In this document: in pieces, positions 17,439 to 25,283 of the stretch
Numbering within the stretch: the first letter of the stretch is position 1
Layout: each line of letters begins with the position of its first letter
Source: Arthrobacter sp. H16F315
GTDB taxonomy: Bacteria; Actinomycetota; Actinomycetes; Actinomycetales; Micrococcaceae
Reading direction: 5' to 3'
Assembly (NCBI RefSeq): GCF_024124825.1
Contig: NZ_JAMXSS010000002.1
Location: 1,860,001-1,924,000 of the forward strand
DNA: 64,000 bases
Program-made: the position numbers and the translations under genes
The notes under the pieces: model-generated
Seen by the model: only the letters and a program-made list of their open reading frames with translations
Told to the model about the DNA's origin: nothing
Database searches by the model: none

Positions 17439-18714
17439 TGCGGCCTCCAAGCTTCCTTATCGGGACATCGTCCTCGTGGGCGCGCCAGTCATCGGGCAGC
17501 AGATGATCCAGCACATCGTCAACAGTCACCGCCCCTACAAGCCGACCGTCGCTATTAACAACGGGGAGCGAGTTGAGGTTGTAGGTCGCCAGCGTCCGGG
17601 CCACCTCGCTGATGTGCGCGAGGTCCGAGACCGGTTCCAGGGTCTTGTCCACGAGGTTGCCCAGCGGTTCGGGCGGTGGAAAGCGGAGCAGCTGCTGGAT
17701 ATGGACGACGCCCAGGAAACGGCCCGTAGGCGTTTCCAACGGGGGCCGGGCAATAAAGATCGACGACGCCAGGGCGGGTGAGAGCTCTTCGCGGCGCACA
17801 TGGGCGAGGGCTTCCGCGACGGTGGCTTCGGGAGGCAGGATGACCGGGACCGGGGTCATCAGCCCGCCGGCGGTGTCCTCGTCGTATTCAAGCAGCCGCC
17901 GGACGTCTTCTGCGCCTTCGGGTTCCATCAGTTGCAGCAGTTCTTCGGCCTGGGCGCTGGGGAGCTCCGCGAGGAGGTCGGCGGCGTCGTCCGGGTCCAT
18001 TTCCTCCAGCACGTCTGCCGCGCGGTTCACGTCAAGAGCGGAGAGGATCTCGACCTGATCGCCTTCGCGCATCTCCTGGAGGACGTCGGCCAACCGTTCG
18101 TCCTGGAGTTCGCTGGCGACCTCGAAGCGGCGCTTGTCGCTCATTTCCTGGAGCGCCTCGGCAAAGTCGGCAGGCTTGAGGTCCTCGTGGGTCGCGACGA
18201 ACTGGGTTGCTGCCTGCGGTTCGGTGTGGGCGCCCTGCTGCGCGTCGGCCCAGTCGATAATCATGGTCTCGTTGCGGCGGAGCCGGCTCAGCGGGGAGAG
18301 GGAATGCCCGCGGCGGACAAAAAGCTTGCTGACGAACCAGTCGCCGGAGCGGTGCTTGTCCATCGCGATGTCCTCGATTGTGGCATCTCCGCTGCCGTCG
18401 GCGAGGGTCACCCGGCGGTCGAACATTTCGGCTACGACGAGGGTTTCGGCTCCGCGCTGTTCGAAACGGCGCAGGTTTACCAGTCCGGTGCAGATGACCT
18501 GGGTCTGGTCGATCGAGGTGATCCGAGTCATCGGCACAAAGACGCGCTTCTTGCCCGGCACCTCAACGACGATGCCCACAACGTGCGGCGCGCCCCGGGA
18601 ACCTCGGGAGAGCACCACAACGTCACGCAGCCTGCCCAGGCGGTCGCCCAGCGGGTCAAAGACGTCGAGTCCGAGGAGGCGGGCAACAAACACCCGCGAA
18701 AGATTTGTGCTCAC
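17431..18714 (-). CDS. PRC-barrel / MgtE_N / CBS-pair protein without a transport channel
   Basis: A 427-residue soluble protein. N-terminal residues about 5-110 resemble a PRC barrel (FVARLLGLDVFDPLGDRLGR). The middle has the MgtE N-terminal helical repeat domain (DVLQEMREGDQVEILSALD, then EEMDPDDAADLLAELPSAQA). The C-terminal part has a CBS pair (GGLMTPVPVILPPEATVAEA, and LPVVNSDGRLVGAVTVDDVL). In true MgtE channels a five-helix membrane domain follows; here the protein stops after the CBS pair. It is probably a Mg2+- or nucleotide-sensing regulatory module. The coupled DUF1003 membrane protein is the natural partner. I recall M. tuberculosis Rv1232c as similar. Confidence 0.85.
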   Translation of the reverse strand: MSTNLSRVFVARLLGLDVFDPLGDRLGRLRDVVVLSRGSRGAPHVVGIVVEVPGKKRVFVPMTRITSIDQTQVICTGLVNLRRFEQRGAETLVVAEMFDRRVTLADGSGDATIEDIAMDKHRSGDWFVSKLFVRRGHSLSPLSRLRRNETMIIDWADAQQGAHTEPQAATQFVATHEDLKPADFAEALQEMSDKRRFEVASELQDERLADVLQEMREGDQVEILSALDVNRAADVLEEMDPDDAADLLAELPSAQAEELLQLMEPEGAEDVRRLLEYDEDTAGGLMTPVPVILPPEATVAEALAHVRREELSPALASSIFIARPPLETPTGRFLGVVHIQQLLRFPPPEPLGNLVDKTLEPVSDLAHISEVARTLATYNLNSLPVVNSDGRLVGAVTVDDVLDHLLPDDWRAHEDDVPIRKLGGRIG

Positions 18715-18791
18715 CTGTACAGGCTACCGAGTCCGCTCTCTTTTAGCTGAATTTACAGCCGGTGCCCAGCCGGATAGGTAAGAATGGTCCT

Positions 18792-19676
18792 ATGTCAAAC
18801 ATTTTTGGTGCTCCCAGGGCCGGCGCTCGCACCGGCCCGGACGAGGCCCGCAGTGTCCCCAAGGGGGACACCGTTGGTTCCTACAACTCCTACCTGGATG
18901 CCCAGAAGGCGGTGGACTACCTCGCTGACCAGCAGTTTCCGGTGCAGATGGTCTCGATCGTCGGCAACGATTTGAAGATGGTGGAACGGGTCACCGGCAG
19001 ATTGACGTACCCCCGGGTGGCGCTCTCCGGTGCGCTGAGCGGCATGTGGTTCGGCCTGTTCGTCGGCATTATGCTCTCGTTCTTTTCCACGACCGACGGT
19101 GCGTTCTCGATTATGACGTCGGTGCTGATGGGTGCGGCATTCTTTATGCTCTTCGGCATCGTCACCTACGCCATGCAGCGGGGCAAACGGGATTTCACCT
19201 CCACCAGCCAGGTCGTGGCGACCAACTACGACGTTGTGGTTTCATTCGAGGCGGCGAACGATGCGCGCCGGCTGCTCCACCAGCTTCCGATGACGCAGCA
19301 AGACGCCGCCCGGCCCGCCGGCGCGGCCGGCTACTCCCAGCCTGAGCACCAGCACCAGCCGCACCAGCAACCGGGCCGGCAGCAGGGGCCCGGGCCGCAG
19401 CGGCCCGCTGGCTGGAGCGACCCCTACGGCCAGCGGACCCCCGAAGCAGGCGGCGACCCGCGCGAGCAGCCCGGCAACCAACCGGCCGCCGGCCAGCAGT
19501 CCGATCCGTCCCAGCAGGGAGCCGGCATCGCCTCCGGCAACCCGGCAGGGGAAGAGGAACCTGTCAAGGCTGCCGGGTTCGCGTATCCGGACCTGCCGGA
19601 CGGCCGCCCGCAGTACGGCGTCCGCGTCGACGACGCGCCCAAGCAGGAGCCCGGTGGCGGCGGCCCGCAACACTGA
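18792..19676 (+). CDS. General-stress-type membrane protein with disordered C-terminal tail
   Basis: A 294-residue protein. Residues about 25-60 resemble the general stress protein 17M-like domain (VGSYNSYLDAQKAVDYLADQ). Two membrane helices follow (SGALSGMWFGLFVGIMLSFF and TSVLMGAAFFMLFGIVTYAM). The last 120 residues are low complexity, rich in Gln, Pro, Gly and His, and are probably disordered in the cytoplasm. ATG 18792 fits the conserved start MSNIFG. It is divergent from the PRC/MgtE_N/CBS gene across 77 bases. Function unknown; membrane stress response is an inference from the domain name. Confidence 0.75.
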   Translation: MSNIFGAPRAGARTGPDEARSVPKGDTVGSYNSYLDAQKAVDYLADQQFPVQMVSIVGNDLKMVERVTGRLTYPRVALSGALSGMWFGLFVGIMLSFFSTTDGAFSIMTSVLMGAAFFMLFGIVTYAMQRGKRDFTSTSQVVATNYDVVVSFEAANDARRLLHQLPMTQQDAARPAGAAGYSQPEHQHQPHQQPGRQQGPGPQRPAGWSDPYGQRTPEAGGDPREQPGNQPAAGQQSDPSQQGAGIASGNPAGEEEPVKAAGFAYPDLPDGRPQYGVRVDDAPKQEPGGGGPQH

Positions 19677-19684
19677 CCCGCAGT

Positions 19685-19728
19685 GCAGAAGGCCTCCGCC
19701 CCGAGATGATCCGGGGGAGGCCTTCTGC
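19685..19728. terminator. Inverted repeat between convergent genes, probable terminator
   Basis: A 13-bp perfect stem (19685-19697 with 19716-19728) with an 18-base loop that can pair further. It lies eight bases past the stress-protein stop and 35 bases before the pepP stop. There is no T-run, so confidence is moderate. Confidence 0.6.
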
Positions 19729-19762
19729 GTGTCACCGGCGGTTACTGACCGCCGGCGGCGAA

Positions 19763-21345
19763 CTACGCCGTCTGGCCGTCCGCTTCCTGGTAGATGCCAG
19801 CCATCCAGGACTCAACGTCGTCGGCCTTGCGGGGCAATGCCGCGCTGAGGTTGACCGGACCATCGGCGGTCATCAGGATGTCGTCCTCAATCCGGATACC
19901 GATTCCGCGGTACTCCTCGGGAATGGCCAGATCCTCGTCCTTGAAGTACAGCCCGGGTTCGATCGTGAAGACCATGCCGGCGGTGAGGACGCCGTCGAGG
20001 TACAGCTCCCGCTTGGCCTGGGCACAGTCGTGCACGTCGAGGCCCAAGTGGTGGCTGGTGCCATGCGGCATCCAGCGGCGGTGCTGCTGGCCTTCCGGGC
20101 TGATGGCTTCCTCGACCGAAACCGGCAGCAGGCCCCAATCGGCCAGCCGTTCGGCCAGCACGGTGGTGGCGGCAGTGTGGATGTCGCGGAACTTGGTGCC
20201 GGGCTGCGCGGCAGCGAAGCCCGCGTCGGCGGCGTCCAGAACGGCCTCGTAGACCTTGCGCTGGACCTCGGAGAACGTGCCGTTGGCCGGCAGGGTGCGG
20301 GTGATGTCGGCGGTGTAGAGCGAATCCGCTTCGACTCCGGCGTCGAGCAGTAAGAGTTCGCCTGCCGTGACCTTGCCGGTATTCCGGGTCCAGTGCAGCA
20401 CTGTGGCGTTGTTGCCTGAGGCCGCAATGGTGTCGTAGCCGAGTTCGTTGCCTTCTTCCCTCGCCCGGGCAAAGAAAGCGCCTTCAACGACCCGCTCGCC
20501 GCGCTGGTGGGTCAGGGCACGCGGCAACGACTTGACCACCTCGGTGAATCCCTGCACGGTGGCCGCGACGGCGGTCTGCATCTGGCCGATTTCCCATTCG
20601 TCCTTAAGCAGGCGCAATTCGGAGAGCGCCTCGGTGAGTTTCTCATCGAGGGCGTCAAGGGCGCCCAGATCCAGGTTGTCCGGGTCCTTGGCCGTGTTGT
20701 AGCGGGCAGTGTCCACCAGGGCGTCGACGTTTTCGTCCGCCTTCCGGACCAGCCGGATGGAGATCCCGCCGATTTCGGGGCGCCCACGTTTTTGGTGATG
20801 CCCACTTCGAGTTCGCTGATCTCAGCGGTCTCCAGGCCAAGGCGGGCCTTGAACTCAGCCAGGGTGGGACGGGTACCGATCCAGAATTCGCCGGACCGGG
20901 AATCGGCGTAGAACTGCTCGGTGTCGCGGCCGGCCAGCGGACGCAAATACAGAGTCGCGAGGTGGTGGCCGCCGTCGTCGCCCTTGCCTGCCTCCACGGG
21001 TTCGAGGATCAACACGGCATCGGGTTCGTGGTCCAGCCCCAGGCCCGTGAGGTGCGCGAAGGCCGAGTGCGGGCGGAACCGGTAGTCGCAGTCGTTCGAG
21101 CGGACCTTCAGCGGTCCGGCGGGGATGACCAGGCGTTCGCCTTTGAACTGCTCGGAAATGGCGCGCCGGCGGGCGGCTGCATGGTTGGCGACGGCATCGC
21201 GTTCCGGGAGCTGCTCCCGGGACGGTGCCCAGTTGCTGGCCATAAACGCTTTGAAAGCATCGGAACTGGGCCGCTGTGAGCGGTTGTTGACGCGCTCGTC
21301 GAGGGGCTGGGAAGCGGAGACTTGGGTGTTATCTGCATCGTTCAC
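19763..21345 (-). CDS. pepP: Xaa-Pro aminopeptidase (M24B), with a -1 frameshift
   Basis: A manganese aminopeptidase P that removes N-terminal residues next to proline, 527 residues after correction. The N-terminal half has the creatinase/prolidase N-domain (RLVIPAGPLKVRSNDCDYRF). The C-terminal half has the pita-bread metal ligands: LLLDAGVEADSLYTADITR (two Asp), MPHGTSHHLGLDVHD (His), TIEPGLYF (Glu) and RIEDDILMT (Glu). The frame breaks near 20776, where one more C on the + strand restores NVGAPEIGGISIRLVRKADE. Both halves are well preserved, so a sequencing error is the simplest reading. Start at 21345. Confidence 0.88.
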
Positions 21346-21437
21346 GCATCCATAGTCTCACCAGCACAGCGGCTTAGGCCAACAGCCCGACGGCGGTTGG
21401 CCCGGACGCCGCGGCCACGATCTACTAGGCTGGTGCG

Positions 21438-22283
21438 GTGAGGATTGACCTGCATGCCCACTCGAACGTATCCGATGGTACCCAGGCGCCGGCAGCGGTG
21501 ATGGCTTCGGCGGCGGAGGCGGGGCTGGACGTCGTCGCCCTGACCGACCATGATTCCACCGGCGGCTGGGCGGAGGCCGGAGCCGCCGCCTTGGCGTACG
21601 GGGTGGCGTTGGTTCCCGGCATGGAGATCTCCTGCCGGACGCCGGAGGGGATCAGCGTCCACCTGCTGTGCTACCTGCACGACCCGGCGCACGCCGGGCT
21701 GCTGGAGGAAATTACCAAGGCGAAGGATGCCCGCTTCACCCGGGCCGAGCGGATGGTCAGCCTGCTGGCCGAGGACTACCCGCTGAGCTGGGACGATGTC
21801 ATCCACCACGTGGCGCCCGGCGCTACCATGGGCCGGCCGCACATCGCCGATGCCCTCGTCGCCGCCGGCGTGGTCGCGGACCGCACCGAAGCCTTCGAAT
21901 CGATTCTCACGTCCCGGTCACGCTACTTTGTGCAGCACTACGCCCCGGACCCGGCAGCCGCCGTCGAACTCGTCCGGGACGCCGGCGGGGTGCCGGTGTT
22001 CGCCCACCCCGTGGCGTCCGCCCGCGGACGGATCGTGGGCGAGCGCGTCTACCGGGAAATGATCGACGCCGGGCTCGCCGGACTGGAAATCGACCACCGG
22101 GACAACCCCGAGGAGGGCCGGGCATTCCTGCGCAAACTTGCGGACCGGCACGGGCTGCTGGTTACCGGCTCCTCCGACTATCACGGGTCCGGGAAACCGA
22201 ACCGGCTGGGCGAGAACCTCACGGCGCCGGAGGTCCTTGCCCGGATCGAGGAACAGGGGACCGGGACCCCGGTGGTGCGCTGA
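21438..22283 (+). CDS. PHP-domain metal-dependent phosphoesterase (TrpH/YciV-like)
   Basis: A 281-residue PHP phosphoesterase. The N-terminal metal-binding motifs DLHAHSNVSDGT and ALTDHDST are intact, followed by PGMEISC with the Glu ligand. Later His residues occur at GRPHIADAL, VFAHPVAS and SSDYHGSGKP. The E. coli relative acts on 3',5'-bisphosphorylated nucleotides and the 5' ends of small RNAs; whether that holds here is an inference. GTG start at 21438. It is divergent from pepP and convergent with the orphan methyltransferase, with a long palindrome between. Confidence 0.85.
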   Translation: MRIDLHAHSNVSDGTQAPAAVMASAAEAGLDVVALTDHDSTGGWAEAGAAALAYGVALVPGMEISCRTPEGISVHLLCYLHDPAHAGLLEEITKAKDARFTRAERMVSLLAEDYPLSWDDVIHHVAPGATMGRPHIADALVAAGVVADRTEAFESILTSRSRYFVQHYAPDPAAAVELVRDAGGVPVFAHPVASARGRIVGERVYREMIDAGLAGLEIDHRDNPEEGRAFLRKLADRHGLLVTGSSDYHGSGKPNRLGENLTAPEVLARIEEQGTGTPVVR

Positions 22284-22293
22284 CCCCCTGCGA

Positions 22294-22359
22294 CCCAACT
22301 GACTGGCAGCAGGGGCCGTTTTGAGCGCTCAGAACGGCCCCTGCTGCCAGTCAGTTGGG
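22294..22359. terminator. 66-bp near-perfect palindrome between convergent genes
   Basis: The arms 22294-22326 and 22327-22359 are 33 bases each, meet at the centre (GAGCGCTC) and differ at one position, which would be a G-U pair in RNA. It begins 11 bases after the PHP stop and ends eight bases before the methyltransferase stop. The likely role is a bidirectional terminator, but the length is unusual. Confidence 0.8.
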
Positions 22360-22367
22360 GATGCGAG

Positions 22368-23240
22368 CTAGCTGCCCGGGAAGACGCTGAAACTGGCGTG
22401 CGGGGCCAGCCTTTTGGCCATGACGTCGATGGCCGGTTGGTTCTGGTCCACGCAGACGAACTTCCGGTCGAGTTTCGCGGCGACGGCACCCAGGGTCCCG
22501 GAGCCGGCGAAGAAGTCCAGGCACCAGTCGCCGGGACGGCTGGAGGCGGCAACCACCCGGCGGATCAGGCCTTCGGGTTTCTGCGTCGGGTAGCCGGTTT
22601 TCTCCTTCCCCGTGGGGGAGACGATCGTATGCCACCAGACGTCGGTGGGCAGCTTGCCCAGCTCGCGTTTGGCCGGGGTGACGAGCCCGGGGGCCATGTA
22701 CGGCTCCCGGTCCACCTCGGCGCTGTCGAAGTGGTACTTCGTGGGGTTTTTGACGTAGACCAGGATGTTGTCGTGCTTGGTGGGCCAGCGGTATTTGGCC
22801 CGGGCGCCATAGTCGTAGGCCCAAATGATCTCGTTCAGGAAGCACTCACGCCCGAAGATGGCGTCGAGCATCACCTTGGCGTAGTGCACCTCGCGGTAGT
22901 CCAGGTGCAGGTACAGGGTGCCGTCATCGGCCAGCAGCCGCCACGCCTCCACGAGCCGGGGTTCCAGGAAACTCCAGTAGTCGCTGAACGCGTCGTCGTA
23001 CTTGTGCAGCGCACCCTTGATGGTGTCGTAAGAGCGTCCCTTGAACCCGACCCGGTCGCCCTCACCGCCGGCATTAAGCACCATCCTGGTTTCCTGGCGC
23101 TTCTGGACCCGGCCGGTGTTAAACGGAGGATCCACGTAAATGAGGGTAAAAGCGCCGTCCGGCAGCGTCGGGAGGTAGTCGGCGTTGTCCGCTTGTACCA
23201 CCAGATTGCTGCCGTCCGGCGCCCAGACGGTGTCAGCCAT
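22368..23240 (-). CDS. Orphan DNA methyltransferase, beta-class N6-adenine/N4-cytosine type
   Basis: A 290-residue site-specific DNA methyltransferase. The catalytic motif IV DPPF is near the N-terminus (residues 37-40) and the SAM motif I DFFAGSGTLG is near the C-terminus, which is the beta-class order. The stretch between them (about residues 60-210) should hold the target recognition part. DPPF is common to N6-adenine and some N4-cytosine enzymes, so the modified base is uncertain. It follows the rhlE gene by eight bases and is probably co-transcribed. No restriction endonuclease is encoded nearby, which suggests an orphan enzyme with an epigenetic or regulatory role. Confidence 0.88.
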   Translation of the reverse strand: MADTVWAPDGSNLVVQADNADYLPTLPDGAFTLIYVDPPFNTGRVQKRQETRMVLNAGGEGDRVGFKGRSYDTIKGALHKYDDAFSDYWSFLEPRLVEAWRLLADDGTLYLHLDYREVHYAKVMLDAIFGRECFLNEIIWAYDYGARAKYRWPTKHDNILVYVKNPTKYHFDSAEVDREPYMAPGLVTPAKRELGKLPTDVWWHTIVSPTGKEKTGYPTQKPEGLIRRVVAASSRPGDWCLDFFAGSGTLGAVAAKLDRKFVCVDQNQPAIDVMAKRLAPHASFSVFPGS

Positions 23241-23248
23241 ATAAGGGT

Positions 23249-25006
23249 TTAGGCCTCGGTGCTGCTTGCCGGTGCACCGGCCTGGGACTCGCCCGCCACC
23301 ACTTCGCCATTACGGCGGCGGGTCCGGGTGCGGCGGCGTGCGCGCGTCGCACGGTCGACCTCGGTCGGTGCACTGGCTGCGGCTTTGGCCGGGGCCTCAG
23401 CTGCGGGACCCGTGCCGGCGTCAGCTTCGGCCGGACGACGACGGCGCTCGCCCGAGCGTCCGCTGTCCTTGGCGCCGCCGGTGCCGCCGCTGCGGCGGGA
23501 ATCATGGTTGCTGTCCCGTCCGCCGGTGCCGCGGCTGCCGCCGCCGCTGCTGCGGGCGCTGTCGCGTCCGCCGCCGGCCTGACCGCCGCGCGGGGTGTTC
23601 TTCTTGCCGGTCTCGCCCAGGTCCTCCAGGACCTCGGCATCGACACCGGCGAGTACACGTTTGTCCCGGGGCAGCCGGCCCTTGGTGCCTGCGGGGATGT
23701 CGAGCTCCTCGAATAGGTGCGGGGATGAGGAGTAGGTTTCCACCGGCTCCGGGACACTCAGGCCCAGGGCCTTGTTGATCAGGCCCCAGCGGGGCATGTC
23801 GTCCCAGTCGACGAAGGTCACGGCCGTGCCCTTGTTGCCGGCGCGGCCGGTGCGGCCCACCCGGTGCAGATAGATCTTTTCGTCTTCAACGCACTGGTAG
23901 TTGATGACGTGCGTGACGTCATCAACGTCGATGCCGCGGGCTGCGACGTCGGTGGCGACGAGGACATCCACCTTGTTGTTGCGGAAGGCGCGCAGGGCCT
24001 GCTCGCGGGCACCCTGGCCAAGGTCGCCGTGGATGGCGGCCGCAGCGAAGCCGCGGTCCACGAGTTCCTCCGCGACCTTCGCGGCGGTTCGTTTGGTCTT
24101 GGTGAAGATGATGGTGCGGCCGCGGCCGCGGGCCTGCAGGATGCGGGCCACGACCTCGATCTTGTCCATGCTGTGGGCACGGTAGATCAGCTGGCGGATA
24201 TCGCGCTTGGTCAGGCCTTCGTCGTCCGGGTCGGCGGCGCGGATGTGGGTCGGCTGCGTCATGTAGCGGCGGGCCATGGCGATGACCGGGCCGGGCATGG
24301 TCGCGGAGAACAGCAGCGTCTGGCGGACCGGCGGGGTGCCGGCGATGAGGGTCTCGACGTCGGGCAGGAAGCCGAGGTCCAGCATTTCGTCGGCCTCGTC
24401 CAGGATCACCATCTTGACGTTCTTCAGGACGAGATGCTTTTGCTTGTAGAGGTCGATGAGGCGCCCGGGCGTACCGACAACAATCTCGACACCCTTCTGC
24501 AGCGCCTCGACCTGCGGCTCGTAGGCACGGCCGCCGTAGATGGTGGTGATGCGGGCGTTGCGCTTGCGGGCGGCATTCTGCAGGTCGCCGGCGACCTGGA
24601 CGGCCAGTTCACGGGTGGGCACAATCACGAGGGCCTGCGGGGCACCAGGGGCCGGGAGCAAGTCGTAGCCGGCGTCGTCGGGTCCGACGACGCGCTGCAG
24701 GGCCGGGATGCCAAAGCCGAGGGTCTTGCCCGTTCCGGTCTTGGCCTGGCCGATAATGTCGTGGCCGCCAAGGGCTACCGGCAGGGTCATGGCCTGGATC
24801 GGGAACGGGTGGGTAATTCCGGCGTCGGCGAGGGATTCCACGATATCGGCGCGGACGTTGTAGTCGGCAAAGGTCTTCTCGGCGATCTCGTGCGGCTTTT
24901 CGTCCGAGATAATGGTTTCTTCCGGTTCGATCGTTTCCGTGCCGGATTCGTCGGTCAGAAGCTGGTGCGTGTGCAATTCACTCACTAGGGGAGATTCCTT
25001 ATTCAT
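23249..25006 (-). CDS. rhlE: DEAD-box ATP-dependent RNA helicase (RhlE-like)
   Basis: A 585-residue RNA helicase for RNA remodelling, possibly in cold or ribosome assembly. Motifs in order: Q motif around FPIQAM, Walker A AKTGTGKT, PTRELA, DEAD box ILDEADEML, SAT in LLFSATMP, and HRVGRTGRAG in the second RecA domain. The last 170 residues are a low-complexity, Arg/Gly/Ser-rich and basic tail typical of RNA-binding extensions. ATG 25006 has no clear ribosome binding site. A GTG at 24985 (VSELHTHQ) after AAGGAA is a possible alternative. The leader region of about 270 bases holds a small peptide frame. Confidence 0.92.
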   Translation of the reverse strand: MNKESPLVSELHTHQLLTDESGTETIEPEETIISDEKPHEIAEKTFADYNVRADIVESLADAGITHPFPIQAMTLPVALGGHDIIGQAKTGTGKTLGFGIPALQRVVGPDDAGYDLLPAPGAPQALVIVPTRELAVQVAGDLQNAARKRNARITTIYGGRAYEPQVEALQKGVEIVVGTPGRLIDLYKQKHLVLKNVKMVILDEADEMLDLGFLPDVETLIAGTPPVRQTLLFSATMPGPVIAMARRYMTQPTHIRAADPDDEGLTKRDIRQLIYRAHSMDKIEVVARILQARGRGRTIIFTKTKRTAAKVAEELVDRGFAAAAIHGDLGQGAREQALRAFRNNKVDVLVATDVAARGIDVDDVTHVINYQCVEDEKIYLHRVGRTGRAGNKGTAVTFVDWDDMPRWGLINKALGLSVPEPVETYSSSPHLFEELDIPAGTKGRLPRDKRVLAGVDAEVLEDLGETGKKNTPRGGQAGGGRDSARSSGGGSRGTGGRDSNHDSRRSGGTGGAKDSGRSGERRRRPAEADAGTGPAAEAPAKAAASAPTEVDRATRARRRTRTRRRNGEVVAGESQAGAPASSTEA

Positions 25007-25138
25007 TTTGGGCTGCGCTGCATGCTCAACGGGCCGGCCGGGTGGCCGTTCCGGAGCACGCTCAGAAGCGCAAGCAATTCCAGTGGAAGCCGATCGCGGG
25101 CTATCTAAATGCTGGCACTGGGGACCAGCGGGTGTATC

Positions 25139-25204
25139 TCAAGATCGCGTAGGGGCGGGCTTGTTGAATTCGAAAATGAAGGAAATCAACGACCGGGCAT
25201 CCAT
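25139..25204 (-). CDS. Candidate 21-residue leader peptide upstream of rhlE
   Basis: A short frame on the minus strand, from ATG 25204 to TGA 25139, with sequence MDARSLISFIFEFNKPAPTR plus Ser. It has a textbook ribosome binding site: GGGAGG at 25211-25216, six bases before the ATG. It lies 133 bases ahead of the helicase start in the 277-base gene-free leader, which otherwise shows only weak hairpins. The hydrophobic core followed by KPAP resembles stalling-type leader peptides, but that is speculation. It is too short for ORF callers. It may be a regulatory uORF or a small protein, or a chance frame. Confidence 0.5.
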   Translation of the reverse strand: MDARSLISFIFEFNKPAPTRS

Positions 25205-25283
25205 ATCTACCCTCCCAGTCTAGCCGCACACAGCCCGGAAACTCGACGGCGGCCACTGACGGCGCGGCAAGGCCGCCGATCGC

